Shown one piece after another: positions 31,403-42,080 of a stretch of DNA of 47,580 bases; position 1 is the stretch's first letter, and every line of letters begins with the position of its first letter. Position numbers and translations under genes: made by a program. Origin of the DNA: Myxococcales bacterium (GTDB taxonomy: Bacteria; Myxococcota_A; Polyangia; Polyangiales; SLQV01); contig SLQV01000194.1 of the NCBI GenBank assembly GCA_007131285.1, positions 1 to 47,580 of the forward strand. Direction: 5' to 3'. A model generated the notes under the pieces. The model searched no databases. It was not told where the DNA came from and saw only the letters and a list, made by a program, of their open reading frames with translations.

Positions 31403-31795
31403 ATGCTCATGCAAGTAAAAGTGATCACACCCGAAGGCGTTGTTCTTGATCAGCAGGCCGAAGTGGTGACGCTGCCCGGTGCCGCGGGCGACCTGCAAGT
31501 CTTGCCGGGTCACCGTCCGCTCGCTGCGGCGCTTCGCGCGGGCAGTGTCGTGCTCGGCCAAGCAAATGCAAGGGCCACGCTTGTCATTGCGGGCGGTGTC
31601 GCCAGTGTCCGAGGCGATATGTGTGAGGTTCTGGCGCTTGAGAGCACGGCGGCCACCACGGTCGACCGTCAGGCGTGTGCTGCCGAGGTGGCTCGGCTTA
31701 CCGCGCATCTTGCCGAACAACCGCTCGCCGCGGCCGAGCCGGAGCGGCGGCGCCTAGCCTACTACGAAGCGCAACTCGACGCGCATAAGGCCTAA
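31403..31795 (+). CDS. atpC: F-type ATP synthase subunit epsilon
   Basis: MQVKVITPEGVVLDQQAEVVTLPGAAGDLQVLPGHRPLAAAL; directly follows atpD. Confidence 0.93.
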   Translation: MLMQVKVITPEGVVLDQQAEVVTLPGAAGDLQVLPGHRPLAAALRAGSVVLGQANARATLVIAGGVASVRGDMCEVLALESTAATTVDRQACAAEVARLTAHLAEQPLAAAEPERRRLAYYEAQLDAHKA

Positions 31796-32056
31796 AGTCC
31801 TCCGTATCGATAAACGGCGCCATAGCGAGCCGGCTGCGGCGGTCGCGCGCATGTTCTGTCTACAAGGTTTGAGAGCGCGGGCCCGCGGGGTGCACGCTGG
31901 CTTGCCCGCCGGATCCGAGCAGATTTCGCCGCCGAGCCTCGGCGTGCTTCTCCCACCAGGTTCACCACGCCCTACGTTGTTTCGCTCTGCTTGACACGCG
32001 TCCTCTTGGGAGCGGAGAAGGGGTGCCGGTGCTTGCTTGGACGAGGTGTTTTTGCA

Positions 32057-33136
32057 ATGAGAGCCAGGATGGGTCAGCAGCTTCTTCTTGCAGGGGATAT
32101 TGGCGGGACAAACTCACGCTTCTCGCTTTACGAGCGTGTGCCGCTCGCGCCGCGTTTTTCCCGAACGTATCCCTCTCGGTCGATGGAGTCACTAGAGGCA
32201 GCCGCGCTGCGCTTCTTCGATGACGCGCGGGCAGAGCTCGGGGACGAGGTGGAGGTCGTTGCAGGTGCTTTAGGCGTGGCGGGCCCGATCGAAGGTAACG
32301 TGTGCCGTGCCACTAACTTGCCGTGGGTCATTGACGCGCGGCGGCTCGGTCAGCGTCTGTCTATTCCTGTGTTGCGCCTGCTCAATGATTTTGAATCTAT
32401 TGCGCACGCCATTCCCGTTCTGAACGCCCAGGACCTCGTGGCTATTGGAGGCGGGTCACCCGAGACCGGCAAGCCGCTGGCGATTCTTGGTCCTGGCACC
32501 GGATTGGGACAGGCCTTCCTCTTGCCAGACGCTCACGTGAATCCCGGTGCGGATGCCTTGAAGCTGAGCGCTCCTTACACGGTTCTGGCGTCCGAAGGAG
32601 GTCACGCGGATTTCGCCCCGCGCACACCGATTGAAATGGGGCTGCTGCAATACCTTACGTTGCGTTACGGCCGCGTCTCGAATGAGCGAGTGCTTTCGGG
32701 TAATGGTCTTTCGGATATTTTCACATTTCTTCAAGAAGACCCTGCATTTCGTGCCCTCGTTACCCACGAAACACGCGAGCTTTTGGCCACTGCGGCCGAT
32801 AGGCCCGCGGTGATCTCTCGGCAGGCGCAGGCCGCGGCGGATCCGGTGTGTCAGGTTGCACTCGCCGTCTTCGCCTCGGTGCTCGGTGCTGTCGCGGGTA
32901 ACCTGGCGCTGACGGTGCTGGCCGCAGGCGGCGTCTACATCGCCGGCGGTATCGCGCCACAGATAGTGTCCTTTCTTGAGAAGAGCGCGATTCGTGATGC
33001 ATTCGAGCATAAAGGTCGTTTTCGACCACTGGTTCAGCGCATTCCGCTCTATGTTGTCGTGCGCGACGATGTCGGCCTCCACGGCAGCGCCGCGTACGCA
33101 AGCCGTCTCACCAGCGATCCGCTGCCCACCGTCTGA
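32057..33136 (+). CDS. glk: Glucokinase
   Basis: LLAGDIGGTNSRFSLY, GVAGPIEGN, LLNDFESIAHAIP, GPGTGLGQAFLLP, EGGHADFAPRTPIE. Confidence 0.93.
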   Translation: MRARMGQQLLLAGDIGGTNSRFSLYERVPLAPRFSRTYPSRSMESLEAAALRFFDDARAELGDEVEVVAGALGVAGPIEGNVCRATNLPWVIDARRLGQRLSIPVLRLLNDFESIAHAIPVLNAQDLVAIGGGSPETGKPLAILGPGTGLGQAFLLPDAHVNPGADALKLSAPYTVLASEGGHADFAPRTPIEMGLLQYLTLRYGRVSNERVLSGNGLSDIFTFLQEDPAFRALVTHETRELLATAADRPAVISRQAQAAADPVCQVALAVFASVLGAVAGNLALTVLAAGGVYIAGGIAPQIVSFLEKSAIRDAFEHKGRFRPLVQRIPLYVVVRDDVGLHGSAAYASRLTSDPLPTV

Positions 33137-33652
33137 GCCTCTGTGTCCGCTTCCTTGGAAGGATAGTTGACGCAGGCCTTAGTTGGAGGCGACGCCAGAG
33201 GGCGTTTCCGAGACGCGCGCGTCTACTTAAGGCATGCGCATCCGGTTTGCGGCCAAATCCGGCGGATATCCTCGCCAAAAATCCTCATAAACCGTGAGTT
33301 AGCTGCAGTCTTTGGCTGCGGACGCGCGAGCGCAGATCCTCAACCGAACACGTAGCTCGCTTCACCGATCACGCATGCCACTTAAGTATGCGTCGCGCGT
33401 GCTAGGGCGTTACTGCCAGACGTTACGTGGTTTCTCCCTGTGTCGATGGCAGGTGCGTGTGCCTCGGGCGAGTGGTTCTGCGCATGTCGACCGCGATGGG
33501 GTTCTCGAATGCGCATGTTCGTGCGAGACTGGGGCGCCTGAGCGCGTTAGGGTAACAGAGCGATTAACTGAGCCGGGGTTTTTTGCGCAGCCTGCTCAGA
33601 AAGATAAGCATCGGCGCGTAGCCGCGGCGGCGCATTAAATGGAGGGGACACG

Positions 33653-34216
33653 ATGGCTCGCGTAGGTGTCTTATTGGCTAAGGGCTTTGAGGAAATCGAA
33701 GCGGTTACCGTAGTGGATGTGCTTCGGCGTGCAGATATTGACGTTTGGACGCTCGGCGTGAGCAGTATTTCGATAGCGGGCGCCCACGGCATCGTCGTGG
33801 AAGCGGACGCGTTGCTGAGCGAAGAAGCGGATACAAAATGGGATGCCGTGGTGTGCCCTGGAGGGTTGCCGGGGGCGCATCATTTGCGAGACGATCAAGC
33901 AGTACAGCGCCTATTGCGCGCCCAGGACCGTAGTGGGCGCTGGATTGGCGCTATCTGCGCGGCGCCGATAGCGTTGGCCAAGGCAGGCATTTTGCGTGGC
34001 CGCAACGTGACCTGTTACCCCGGCTTTGAGGATGAACTCGAAGGAGCGAACGTCGTGGAGGCCCCGGTTGTCATCGACCGCAACCTGATCACGAGTCGCG
34101 GACCGGCGACGGCGCTTGCGTTCGCGTTCGCGCTTGTCAACGAACTCGGTGATAAAAAAATAGCCGAAAGTCTCAAGATCAGCACGCTTTACAGCGAACT
34201 AATGGAAGGCCTGTGA
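33653..34216 (+). CDS. DJ-1/PfpI family protein
   Basis: VGVLLAKGFEEIEAVTVVDVLRRA, VVCPGGLPGAHHLRD, GAICAAPIALAKAGIL nucleophile-elbow Cys. Confidence 0.93.
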   Translation: MARVGVLLAKGFEEIEAVTVVDVLRRADIDVWTLGVSSISIAGAHGIVVEADALLSEEADTKWDAVVCPGGLPGAHHLRDDQAVQRLLRAQDRSGRWIGAICAAPIALAKAGILRGRNVTCYPGFEDELEGANVVEAPVVIDRNLITSRGPATALAFAFALVNELGDKKIAESLKISTLYSELMEGL

Positions 34217-34644
34217 CCTCTTTACCCCCCGCTCCTGTGTACGCGCGCCGCATCCGCTTCGATGAAATCGACGCAGCAGGCGTGATGTATTTCGCGCGCA
34301 TCATGCACCTGGCGCACGAAGCGATTGAGCATGCCTACTGGACGCTAGGGTGGCCTATCTCCCGTCAGTTTTCCGAGCTTGATGTAGGCATGCCGATTCT
34401 CGAGACGCACGCTTCCTTTCGACGGCCGTTGCGTCTCGATGACGAAGTGCAGGTGGTCGTGCTGCGGAACTCGATGTCCGAAAAAACGGTGGAGCTAACG
34501 GTGCAGGTGTGGCTGGGTGAGGCGGTCGCCGCTGTCATCGACCTCACCTTGTGTTGCGTGACGCGAGGGTTTCAGTCGACGCCGCTTCCCGACTCGCTGC
34601 GCTTGGTTTTCGCGGCGCTCAAGCAGGCTCCGCGGTCGCCTTAG
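34213..34644 (+). CDS. 4-hydroxybenzoyl-CoA thioesterase (hotdog, YbgC-like) family
   Basis: RIRFDEIDAAGVMYFARIMHLAHEAIE hotdog motif; GTGA overlap with preceding gene. Confidence 0.88.
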   Translation: MTSLPPAPVYARRIRFDEIDAAGVMYFARIMHLAHEAIEHAYWTLGWPISRQFSELDVGMPILETHASFRRPLRLDDEVQVVVLRNSMSEKTVELTVQVWLGEAVAAVIDLTLCCVTRGFQSTPLPDSLRLVFAALKQAPRSP

Positions 34645-34687
34645 TCCCGGTTAGTTCAGGCAAGTGCGTGCGCTGAGCGCGTGCCCG

Positions 34688-34708
34688 AAGCCGGGGTAGC
34701 CCGGCTTT
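34688..34708 (+). terminator. Hairpin AAGCCGGG GTAG CCCGGCTT
   Basis: 8-bp perfect stem, 4-nt loop, followed by TCGTGTG; downstream of the thioesterase gene. Confidence 0.6.
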
Positions 34709-34960
34709 CGTGTGCTCGGTGCTTGTTCTCACAACGGCTGCGCGCCTACCTGACATGCTTCACGAAAAGACAATACTGAAGCTAACGCGGCCCCGCCCTG
34801 CCTTTGGGGCCATGACAGCTGGGAGAGGAAGTGTCACTCTACGGTTCTCAGGAGTGTGAGTTTGGAAGTCAATCATCAGAGTCGTTCGCCCCATGCCGCG
34901 CCAATGCAGTGCCAATCCGAGTTGGCGCCCTTTGTTGCTGGGTCCACCCCGAGGATTGGT

Positions 34961-37429
34961 ATGCGTAGGCCCCAAGACGTTCAGCGGGCACGTGGACTGA
35001 AGGATGCCTTGTTGGCGGCCTGCCTGCTCAGTGTCGCCGCGCTCGGATTCGGCTGCGATCGCAAGAAGACGGTAGATGTTCTCGACTTGGACGATACTCC
35101 TGCGAGCGAAGACGACAGCGCCCGTACGATCACGCCGCGTTCCGTCGATACACGGCCGGCGCCACAGCTTGACCAACCGGTTCCCGTATGGATCGAGGGA
35201 GAGACTCGTGATCCCGTCGAGGCTGCGGAGGCTGATGCCTCTGGATATTTGTTGATCGACTTGGGTGAGCACTGGACGCCGTATCTCTTTACGGAGCGAG
35301 GGGGACCAGATGAAGAGCCCGTGCCTAACGCCTACCGCGAAACTTACCTCGCATTGGCCCGCGGTGAGTTTCCCGATGATCATCATGGCGAGCGCGCGCG
35401 CGAGGACCGCTTTCTTGAACTCTACGGGATTCCTCCAACGTTAGGTGCGCTCAAGCAACGCTTCGACAAGGTTTCAGGGCTCAAGTGCTTTGACAAACTC
35501 GACCTTGAGCCGCTCAAGGCTTTTGAAGGTTTTTTGGTCTACACCGACAATCGCAAGGCGCATCGCCAAGCTGATATTTTTCGCATCGCCAAACATAACG
35601 TAGAGCGCTTGCTCAAGCAGTACAAGGTCGCGGTGCCCAGCGAGCTACCTGAGGCAAAGCTCTCAGTGCGTGATAAACGCTGGGTTCAAGATTACGAACG
35701 GAATGCAGTCGAAGCTCAAGCTATTTTTGCGGCTCAGGAGCGGCTCATCTGTGAGGGCTACCTAAGTCGGAAGTCGCGCTACAAGCCCTACGCCTTCGAT
35801 TGGGAGACCCACGAGGGCCTTGCGCTCTTTGAGAAGCGTCACCGTGTATACGGCTGGGGCTTTCTCGGTCGGGATACGCTAACCCATCTTAAAGAGCATC
35901 CGCTTGAGCTCGAGCGCCAAGCACTGGTGCGCATGCTTACCGAGCGCGCGATGCACGCGGCGGGCGTGATCGAGGACGGCAGCACGTCCTTCGTTAAAGA
36001 GAACGAGCCGCGCACCTTTGAGGGTGCTGACGGGCGGGAGCATCGTATTCCCAACCTGGAAGCAGAAATTGAGGCGCGCATCGTCAATGCTTTCGGTCTG
36101 CAGACGGTCGAGTCAACCCGCGCCTTCTACGAAAAATTCGGTGACATTCATGACGAAATGCTCGTGGCGGTTCCCGCCCCGAAGCTGCCCGAGTATTACG
36201 CCGGAGATATGGAGATCACCGTTGAGATCCATCGCGGTGACGTGTGGTACGAGTTTCCCTACGATGAGCAGGGTCGCGAGCGCTCGCAGCCCGTCGAGCG
36301 CCGCCCTCGGTTGGTGGTGTTCGTGAACTATCGGGACCAAAAAATTCCACTGGCGAGGTATGGCACGACAATCGGTGGTTGGCGTACCGAAAGTGTCGAG
36401 GGCACCGTGATGTGGAAATACAAGGATTCGCCTGTAGGCCCGCGCATCTGGACCCAAATCGTTGCATCACCGGTGTGGTTGCCGCCTGCAGGTACACCGG
36501 CAAAAGATATGATCAAGCGTCGCTGGGGAACGCACCCGGGCAAGGAGCAATACTACGTTAACTACCACGAAACTGGCCCAAGTTATGCCTCTGCCTATGG
36601 CCTTGTAGCCGCCTACCATCAAAAATACCATGAACGCACCGATGGTTCCCTCAGGTTGTTGGGTGACGAAGGTATTCGCACGCATGGCTCCGTTGACTAC
36701 ATGAGCATTATGCGCAGGCATTCCCATGGCTGCCATCGCCTACATAACCACATCGCGGTGCGCTTGATGTCCTTTGTGCTGGCACATCGGCCACATCGGC
36801 GAGCGGGGCAGCAGTCCATTGCCTACCGGCGGGACTTGCCCTTTAAGGAGTTCAACTATGTTCTTGAACTGAAGCGGGGTGGTTACGTCTTTGAGCTCGA
36901 GCGGCCGCTGCCCATCAATGTGACCGAAGGCCGAATTCGTGGGCGTGTCGACAAGCCTATCGTTGCGGCGATTCCACGTTATCGTGAGGACTTGGGCGGT
37001 TATGTTTCGCCGGACGGGCGTTACGTCAAGGTGTTCCCTAACGGACGCACCGAGGAAATTCCACCGCCCTCAACGCTTGAGGCACTACCTCCAGAGGTGA
37101 TTGCTGCGCGTGACAAGGCCGAAGCGAAGCGCCTTGCCGCCCTTGAAGCAGGAGAAGAAGTGTCTAGCCGGCCACCTCCGATCCCCTTCGGTTTTCAAGG
37201 ACCGAGTGCGCCAAAGTCCTTGGGGGCGACGCCGCTGGGAACGGACTCGAACGCGGCTACCAATACGGGCGTTTCTGCGTCGACGCCCCAGTCGCCCGCT
37301 GGTCGACCTGTGGACGGGGCCGCTCCGTCGGGTCCGGCCGCGGTTTCAGGAAGCTCCAGGGGTGTTGCGGGGGGCGGGGCAGACGCAGTACCCGCTGCGC
37401 CTGCCCCGAAGGAGCCGTCCCATAACTAG
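34961..37429 (+). CDS. Large L,D-transpeptidase (YkuD-type catalytic motif) lipoprotein with disordered C-terminal tail
   Basis: LAACLLSVAALGFGC lipobox; HGSVDYMSIMRRHSHGCHRLHN matches HGx(n)SxGC; Ala/Pro/Ser-rich C-terminus. Confidence 0.82.
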   Translation: MRRPQDVQRARGLKDALLAACLLSVAALGFGCDRKKTVDVLDLDDTPASEDDSARTITPRSVDTRPAPQLDQPVPVWIEGETRDPVEAAEADASGYLLIDLGEHWTPYLFTERGGPDEEPVPNAYRETYLALARGEFPDDHHGERAREDRFLELYGIPPTLGALKQRFDKVSGLKCFDKLDLEPLKAFEGFLVYTDNRKAHRQADIFRIAKHNVERLLKQYKVAVPSELPEAKLSVRDKRWVQDYERNAVEAQAIFAAQERLICEGYLSRKSRYKPYAFDWETHEGLALFEKRHRVYGWGFLGRDTLTHLKEHPLELERQALVRMLTERAMHAAGVIEDGSTSFVKENEPRTFEGADGREHRIPNLEAEIEARIVNAFGLQTVESTRAFYEKFGDIHDEMLVAVPAPKLPEYYAGDMEITVEIHRGDVWYEFPYDEQGRERSQPVERRPRLVVFVNYRDQKIPLARYGTTIGGWRTESVEGTVMWKYKDSPVGPRIWTQIVASPVWLPPAGTPAKDMIKRRWGTHPGKEQYYVNYHETGPSYASAYGLVAAYHQKYHERTDGSLRLLGDEGIRTHGSVDYMSIMRRHSHGCHRLHNHIAVRLMSFVLAHRPHRRAGQQSIAYRRDLPFKEFNYVLELKRGGYVFELERPLPINVTEGRIRGRVDKPIVAAIPRYREDLGGYVSPDGRYVKVFPNGRTEEIPPPSTLEALPPEVIAARDKAEAKRLAALEAGEEVSSRPPPIPFGFQGPSAPKSLGATPLGTDSNAATNTGVSASTPQSPAGRPVDGAAPSGPAAVSGSSRGVAGGGADAVPAAPAPKEPSHN

Positions 37430-37703
37430 TACACGGTTGTCTTGGCGGAGCAAAGTCAAGCGCTCGGCGGCGTGCGGGTGGCGCATGCGTATCGCTGGGG
37501 GCACGGGGGCTCTGCAACGCCAGCATCAAGTCTCTCTACCTCGACGGCGGGGGTGCATGGCGCTACAATCCCGGCCATCCGCGCAGAAACGTGGCATTGC
37601 CCGTTGCGCGCTTAGCGTGGTGGCGTGGAGTGCAGCGCAGGGCGCGTGCTCACTGTAGGTGCTGCCTAGCGGTGAGATGAACAGAGGGCGTAAGCGAGAG
37701 GTT

Positions 37704-38018
37704 ATGAAGATCCAGATTAATACAGATAACCATATCGAAGGAACGCAGGCGCTGACCGAGCAGGTGGAAGCGACGGTGCGTTCGGCTCTCACGCGATTTG
37801 CCGACAGCATCAGCCGGATAGAGGTGCATCTCAGCGATGAGAATGGACCCAAGGCGAGCGACGACGATAAGCGCTGTCTGATAGAGGCGCGTCTTGCGGG
37901 GCGCCAGCCCATCGCCGTGAGTCACCAAGGCGGGACGGTTCTGGAGGCGGTTGGTGGTGCGGCGGACAAACTCGAGCGAGCGCTTGAAACGGTCCAAGGC
38001 AAACAGCGCACTTTCTAG
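37704..38018 (+). CDS. HPF/RaiA-family ribosome hibernation factor
   Basis: MKIQINTDNHIEGTQALTEQVEATVRSALTRFADSISRIEVHLSDENG; short (about 104 aa) form. Confidence 0.85.
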   Translation: MKIQINTDNHIEGTQALTEQVEATVRSALTRFADSISRIEVHLSDENGPKASDDDKRCLIEARLAGRQPIAVSHQGGTVLEAVGGAADKLERALETVQGKQRTF

Positions 38019-38075
38019 CGGAGTCTCGCGCGGCCAAGAGCGAAATAGGTTTGAGATACGAGACTAGGCTCCTTC

Positions 38076-39074
38076 ATGCTTAAGCACACTCATCCTTTAC
38101 GGGTTGCGCGCCGCGCCGTTGCCGCTCTTGCTCGCCCGAGCACTCCTCTGTTGGCACAACTCGTGGTGACAAGGCGCTGTAACCTCGCCTGCGGTTACTG
38201 CAACGAGTACGATCACGTATCGGATCCGGTCCCCCTTGACGAGCTTCTGGCGCGGGTCGATCACCTTGCTGACCTGGGCACAGTGGTGCTTACGTTGACC
38301 GGAGGCGAGCCGCTATTGCACCCGCAGCTCGATGAAATCATCAAACGCGTCGTCGCTCGTGGCATGGTGTGTACTTCCATTACCAACGGTTATCCGCTTA
38401 CTCGTACTTGGATAGAGCGTCTGAATGCGTCGGGATTAACACTGCTTCAGATCTCGATTGACAACGTCGAGCCCAACGAGCTCTCCCAGAAATCTCTGCG
38501 CAAGGTCCGCAGAAAACTCGAACTGCTTAAAGAAAACGCTACCTTTTCAGTGAACGTTAATGCGGTGCTGGGCTCGGGCGATCCGGAACAGACAGAGCGG
38601 GTTGTTGCCGAGATCAAGGCGCTTGGCTTTTACATGACGGTGGGCGTGATGCACGATCACACCGGTCAGCTTGACTCCGGGCTTGTCGAAGACCAGCTCA
38701 GTGCGCTCTACGCGCGTTTGCGGCGCGGTAGCCGCAAAAGCATCTTCCACGGCTTGGGTGAAGGGTGGGAGGAAGCGATGATTCGGCAGGGCGCGTCAGA
38801 TTGGCGCTGTCGTGCTGGAGCCCGTTACTTATATATCGATGAGGCGGGCATCGTATCTTACTGTAGCCAACGGCGAAATGAGCCGGGCATCCCGGTTCTT
38901 GCCTACGGGCGAGAGCAGCTGCGTTTGGCCTTTAATACGCCGAAAGGCTGTGAAGCTCAGTGTACCATTGCCTGTGTGCGGCGCGCGTCGGCATTCGATT
39001 CATGGCGGACACAGCGACTTCAGCCAGATCCACCGCGCATTGCGCCTTCGCGCCATCTGCCTATTGTCGCTTAG
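38076..39074 (+). CDS. Radical SAM protein with C-terminal Cys-rich (SPASM-like) region
   Basis: VVTRRCNLACGYCNEYDH (CxxxCxxC), LTLTGGEPLLHP, C-terminal CRAGARYLYIDEAGIVSYCS...CEAQCTIAC. Confidence 0.92.
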   Translation: MLKHTHPLRVARRAVAALARPSTPLLAQLVVTRRCNLACGYCNEYDHVSDPVPLDELLARVDHLADLGTVVLTLTGGEPLLHPQLDEIIKRVVARGMVCTSITNGYPLTRTWIERLNASGLTLLQISIDNVEPNELSQKSLRKVRRKLELLKENATFSVNVNAVLGSGDPEQTERVVAEIKALGFYMTVGVMHDHTGQLDSGLVEDQLSALYARLRRGSRKSIFHGLGEGWEEAMIRQGASDWRCRAGARYLYIDEAGIVSYCSQRRNEPGIPVLAYGREQLRLAFNTPKGCEAQCTIACVRRASAFDSWRTQRLQPDPPRIAPSRHLPIVA

Positions 39075-39090
39075 TCATGTGGTGGCGAAA

Positions 39091-40335
39091 CTACATGATT
39101 GCGTGACGTTGAGAGTCACCTGACGTAGCAGCCGCCGCCGCATCTGGACGCGCTGCTGCACAGCGTAGGGCGGAGCTCAAGCTGCGGGACAGCGTCTCGG
39201 CATCAAAGCAGAGCCGCGCATGACCGGCGGCGCTTTCGGCACATTGCGTCCGCAGCTCGTCGTTCGTTAGAAGTTCGGTCAGCTTGCTGGCGAGGTCGTC
39301 GATATCGAGCGGACGAGCCCAGAGTCCATCCTTCCGGTCACGCACCACTTCTGTTGCGCCGCCATGCGCGTAGATGAGAGGTGGCACTCCGAGAGCCATG
39401 GCTTCAATCAGAACGCGTCCGAAGGGTTCCGGTGCGGTCGATGGCAGCGTCAATACATCGAAGTCCACAAGATAGGGTCGTACGTCGTCCCGAAAGCCAA
39501 GCAAGTGAATGCGGTCGCTAAGGCCGATGGCTGCGGCGCGCTCAGTGTAGCGTGCTCTCAAGTCAAGGCGCCGTCCGGAGTCATTATCGCCAACAATGGC
39601 GAGCACCGCTTGGGGTATGTCTGCCGCTACGCGCGCAAACGCCTCAATGAGATGATCTACGCCTTTCCAATGGGCAAGCCGGCCAAGATAGCCAACGACT
39701 AGCGCGTCCGTCTTGAGTCCGAGTTCGCTGCGGAGTCTGCCTTGCACTGTCTTGCTATCGAACCGCTTCAGATCGACGAAGTTGGGGATCACCGTCACTT
39801 TTTCGGGCGTCGCTTCGCGAAAGCAGGCCGCGGTAGCCTCCGAGTTTGCGATGATGGCCTTGACGTGACGGCGTCTGCCCAGGTTCTGAAAGAAATACTT
39901 CTCCGTCCACCGCTGACTGTGAATGTTTCTGGCATGCAGCACAACCGGAACGTTCGCGCGCGCGCCGACCCAGGCGGCTACTGGCTTGGCCAACATGTGG
40001 TTGGCGTAAACCAGGTCCGCATCGATCGCTTGCGCAATCGCGCGAATCCTACGAGACGCGCTCGCCAGATTGGCGAGCCCGAAGACAAGGTTGAGTCCCG
40101 GTAAAGCGCGCGCCCAGTGCTGGACCGGCCGCAGGGGGCGCTCGAGCAACTCGGGAACGATGTGAATAGTGACGTTTGCCGGTATCTTGGGGCCGATCAC
40201 ACCCGGTTGCGGCAGCACTACGTGAAAGTCCAAATCATGCGCTGCATGTTCGAGGTAGAGCGTGAGGCCTCGCCCAGGTCCGCCCCCACTCACGCAGGAG
40301 TTAATCACGAGGATGCGGAGCTTGCGTTGTGCCAT
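39091..40335 (-). CDS. Glycosyltransferase family 4
   Basis: VIPNFVDLKRF, VVGYLGRLAHWKGVDHLIEAFARV, PSTAPEPFGRVLIEAMALGVPPLIYAHGGATEVV. Confidence 0.94.
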   Translation of the reverse strand: MAQRKLRILVINSCVSGGGPGRGLTLYLEHAAHDLDFHVVLPQPGVIGPKIPANVTIHIVPELLERPLRPVQHWARALPGLNLVFGLANLASASRRIRAIAQAIDADLVYANHMLAKPVAAWVGARANVPVVLHARNIHSQRWTEKYFFQNLGRRRHVKAIIANSEATAACFREATPEKVTVIPNFVDLKRFDSKTVQGRLRSELGLKTDALVVGYLGRLAHWKGVDHLIEAFARVAADIPQAVLAIVGDNDSGRRLDLRARYTERAAAIGLSDRIHLLGFRDDVRPYLVDFDVLTLPSTAPEPFGRVLIEAMALGVPPLIYAHGGATEVVRDRKDGLWARPLDIDDLASKLTELLTNDELRTQCAESAAGHARLCFDAETLSRSLSSALRCAAARPDAAAAATSGDSQRHAIM

Positions 40336-40406
40336 CGACGCGAGCCTAGTGCAGCTACTGCTTCGGTCCAGACCCGATGCGCCTAAGCCCGCTCAGGGCA
40401 AAAAAC

Positions 40407-42080
40407 CTACGCAGCGGGGACCGCGCCGACGCGCTCGGCAGGAGCTTGCGCGGTGGGTGTCGGGCAATGAGCGGAACCGAAGTAGCGCTGCCATTCCCGT
40501 TCCGCATTGGTTCCGAAGAAGATCCTGCAGGCTTCGCGGAGTCCGTCTGCTTCGCGAAGCTGCGATTCCCTCAAAACAAGCGCTACTTTAGAGCGCCTGC
40601 GCAGAAAATCTTCAAGGGTGACGACCATCTCCCGCGCAGCCGTCTCTTCTATTTCGACGCGTAGATATTCTGCATGTTCGATCAACAGGTCTGCTTGGCG
40701 AGGATCTTGACGAATATGTTCGAGCAGTGCGAGCGAATGCGTGCCGTAGCGGCGCCAGAGGCGCGTCGAGATGGGCTCGGAAGCCTCGGCGCTCGTGAGT
40801 TCGTCGAGGCGCATGGCCCGTGCCTGCTGAAAGTAGGATTCACGCACGCTCTCGCTTGGCTCGCCGTACCAGACACGCGCCGGCTCGGGAAGATGCACGC
40901 CCATGCGCGCAATTGCGCGGGCAACTTCATCGCCCACATTAAGACAGTCAGTCAGTTTTCCACCAAAAATCGAGATGATATTCCGACTGATGTCAGCCTC
41001 AACGGCGTGCTTGCGCGAGAGCTTGACCCAGTCGACCTTGCCGGGGGTTTTGCCGCTCACCACGAGGGGTCTGACCCCGCAACGTTCCGCGATAACGTCT
41101 TCGGGTGTGATCGGCCGAGTTAAATTGAGACGTTTATTGATGTTATCGAGTACGAACGCGCGGTCTTCCTCGGTGACATGTGTGTCAGGTGACTCCACTT
41201 TTGTATCCGTGGTCCCGATGCAGGTCTTCGGTCCCATAGGAATAACGAAGAACAAGCGCCCATCATCCGCGAAGAATGTTAAAACCCGCTTGTTGGGTGT
41301 CACCCGGTCGACGATCAGATGGATCCCCTTTGAGAAGACATGCCGGTGACGTGTGTGGATATCTGCCCGTTCATTGAATAGGTCAGCATAGGGGCCGCAC
41401 GCATTGACCAGCGTGCGTGCGCGAATCTCGAATTCGGATGCGGTCTCGTCGTTCACGTCACGGACGGTTACCACCCAATCGTTGCCCTCACGTCGCGCCG
41501 CAATCGCGTCGATGTAGTTCGCGGCAATGCAGCCCTGATCAATGGCTGATCGGACGAAGTTAAAGACAAATCGCGCGTCGTTATCGTGGAGGTAGGCGTC
41601 GGAGTATTCGAACCCGCCGACAACACCGTCGAGTTTAACTACGGGCTCGTCCGCAGCGATCTTACGTCGACTTAGGAGGCGCGGTAGCCGCGTGAAGCCG
41701 CCGCCTATCACCCAATAAAACAGGGCGCCGAGGTATAGAAACCAGGTAGGGAAGCGAAATCCGCGCGCGATGCTCGCGAAGAAGCGAATCTCCTGCACGG
41801 TTGAGGGGTACGCGCGCATGAGCTTGTTGCGCGAGCGACATAGCTTGTGCACCAGCCCAAATTCCATCGTTTCCAAATACTTGATGCCGCCCCACGCCAA
41901 GTTAGAAGAGCTCTGACTCGTTTCAGACGCAAAGTCTTTGCGATCGATGAGCCCGACCCGGGCACCCTTGCCCGCTAGCGCTGCTGCCGAGACCGCCCCA
42001 TTAATGCCGCCTCCGACAACGAGGACATCGAAGCGCTCTCGCTGAAGCTTGTCGAGATTTGTCGTTCTAAGGCGTGACAT
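40407..42080 (-). CDS. glpD: FAD-dependent glycerol-3-phosphate dehydrogenase
   Basis: FDVLVVGGGINGAVSAAALAGKGARVGLIDRKDFASETSQSSSNLAWGGIKYLE; ARTLVNACGPYAD; IPMGPKTCIGTTDT. Start set at 42080 on alignment of the Rossmann motif. Confidence 0.93.
   Translation of the reverse strand: MSRLRTTNLDKLQRERFDVLVVGGGINGAVSAAALAGKGARVGLIDRKDFASETSQSSSNLAWGGIKYLETMEFGLVHKLCRSRNKLMRAYPSTVQEIRFFASIARGFRFPTWFLYLGALFYWVIGGGFTRLPRLLSRRKIAADEPVVKLDGVVGGFEYSDAYLHDNDARFVFNFVRSAIDQGCIAANYIDAIAARREGNDWVVTVRDVNDETASEFEIRARTLVNACGPYADLFNERADIHTRHRHVFSKGIHLIVDRVTPNKRVLTFFADDGRLFFVIPMGPKTCIGTTDTKVESPDTHVTEEDRAFVLDNINKRLNLTRPITPEDVIAERCGVRPLVVSGKTPGKVDWVKLSRKHAVEADISRNIISIFGGKLTDCLNVGDEVARAIARMGVHLPEPARVWYGEPSESVRESYFQQARAMRLDELTSAEASEPISTRLWRRYGTHSLALLEHIRQDPRQADLLIEHAEYLRVEIEETAAREMVVTLEDFLRRRSKVALVLRESQLREADGLREACRIFFGTNAEREWQRYFGSAHCPTPTAQAPAERVGAVPAA

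Noticed and set aside
33340-33385. Possible remnant of the 73-bp box (CTTCACCGATCACGCATGCC)
   Set aside because: Only about 20 bases resemble the core with a gap; not distinguishable from chance by eye.
38076-40335. Radical SAM + glycosyltransferase pair as a RiPP or natural-product cluster
   Set aside because: The genes are convergent, not co-directional, and no precursor peptide or transporter is nearby; ordinary neighbours are more likely.
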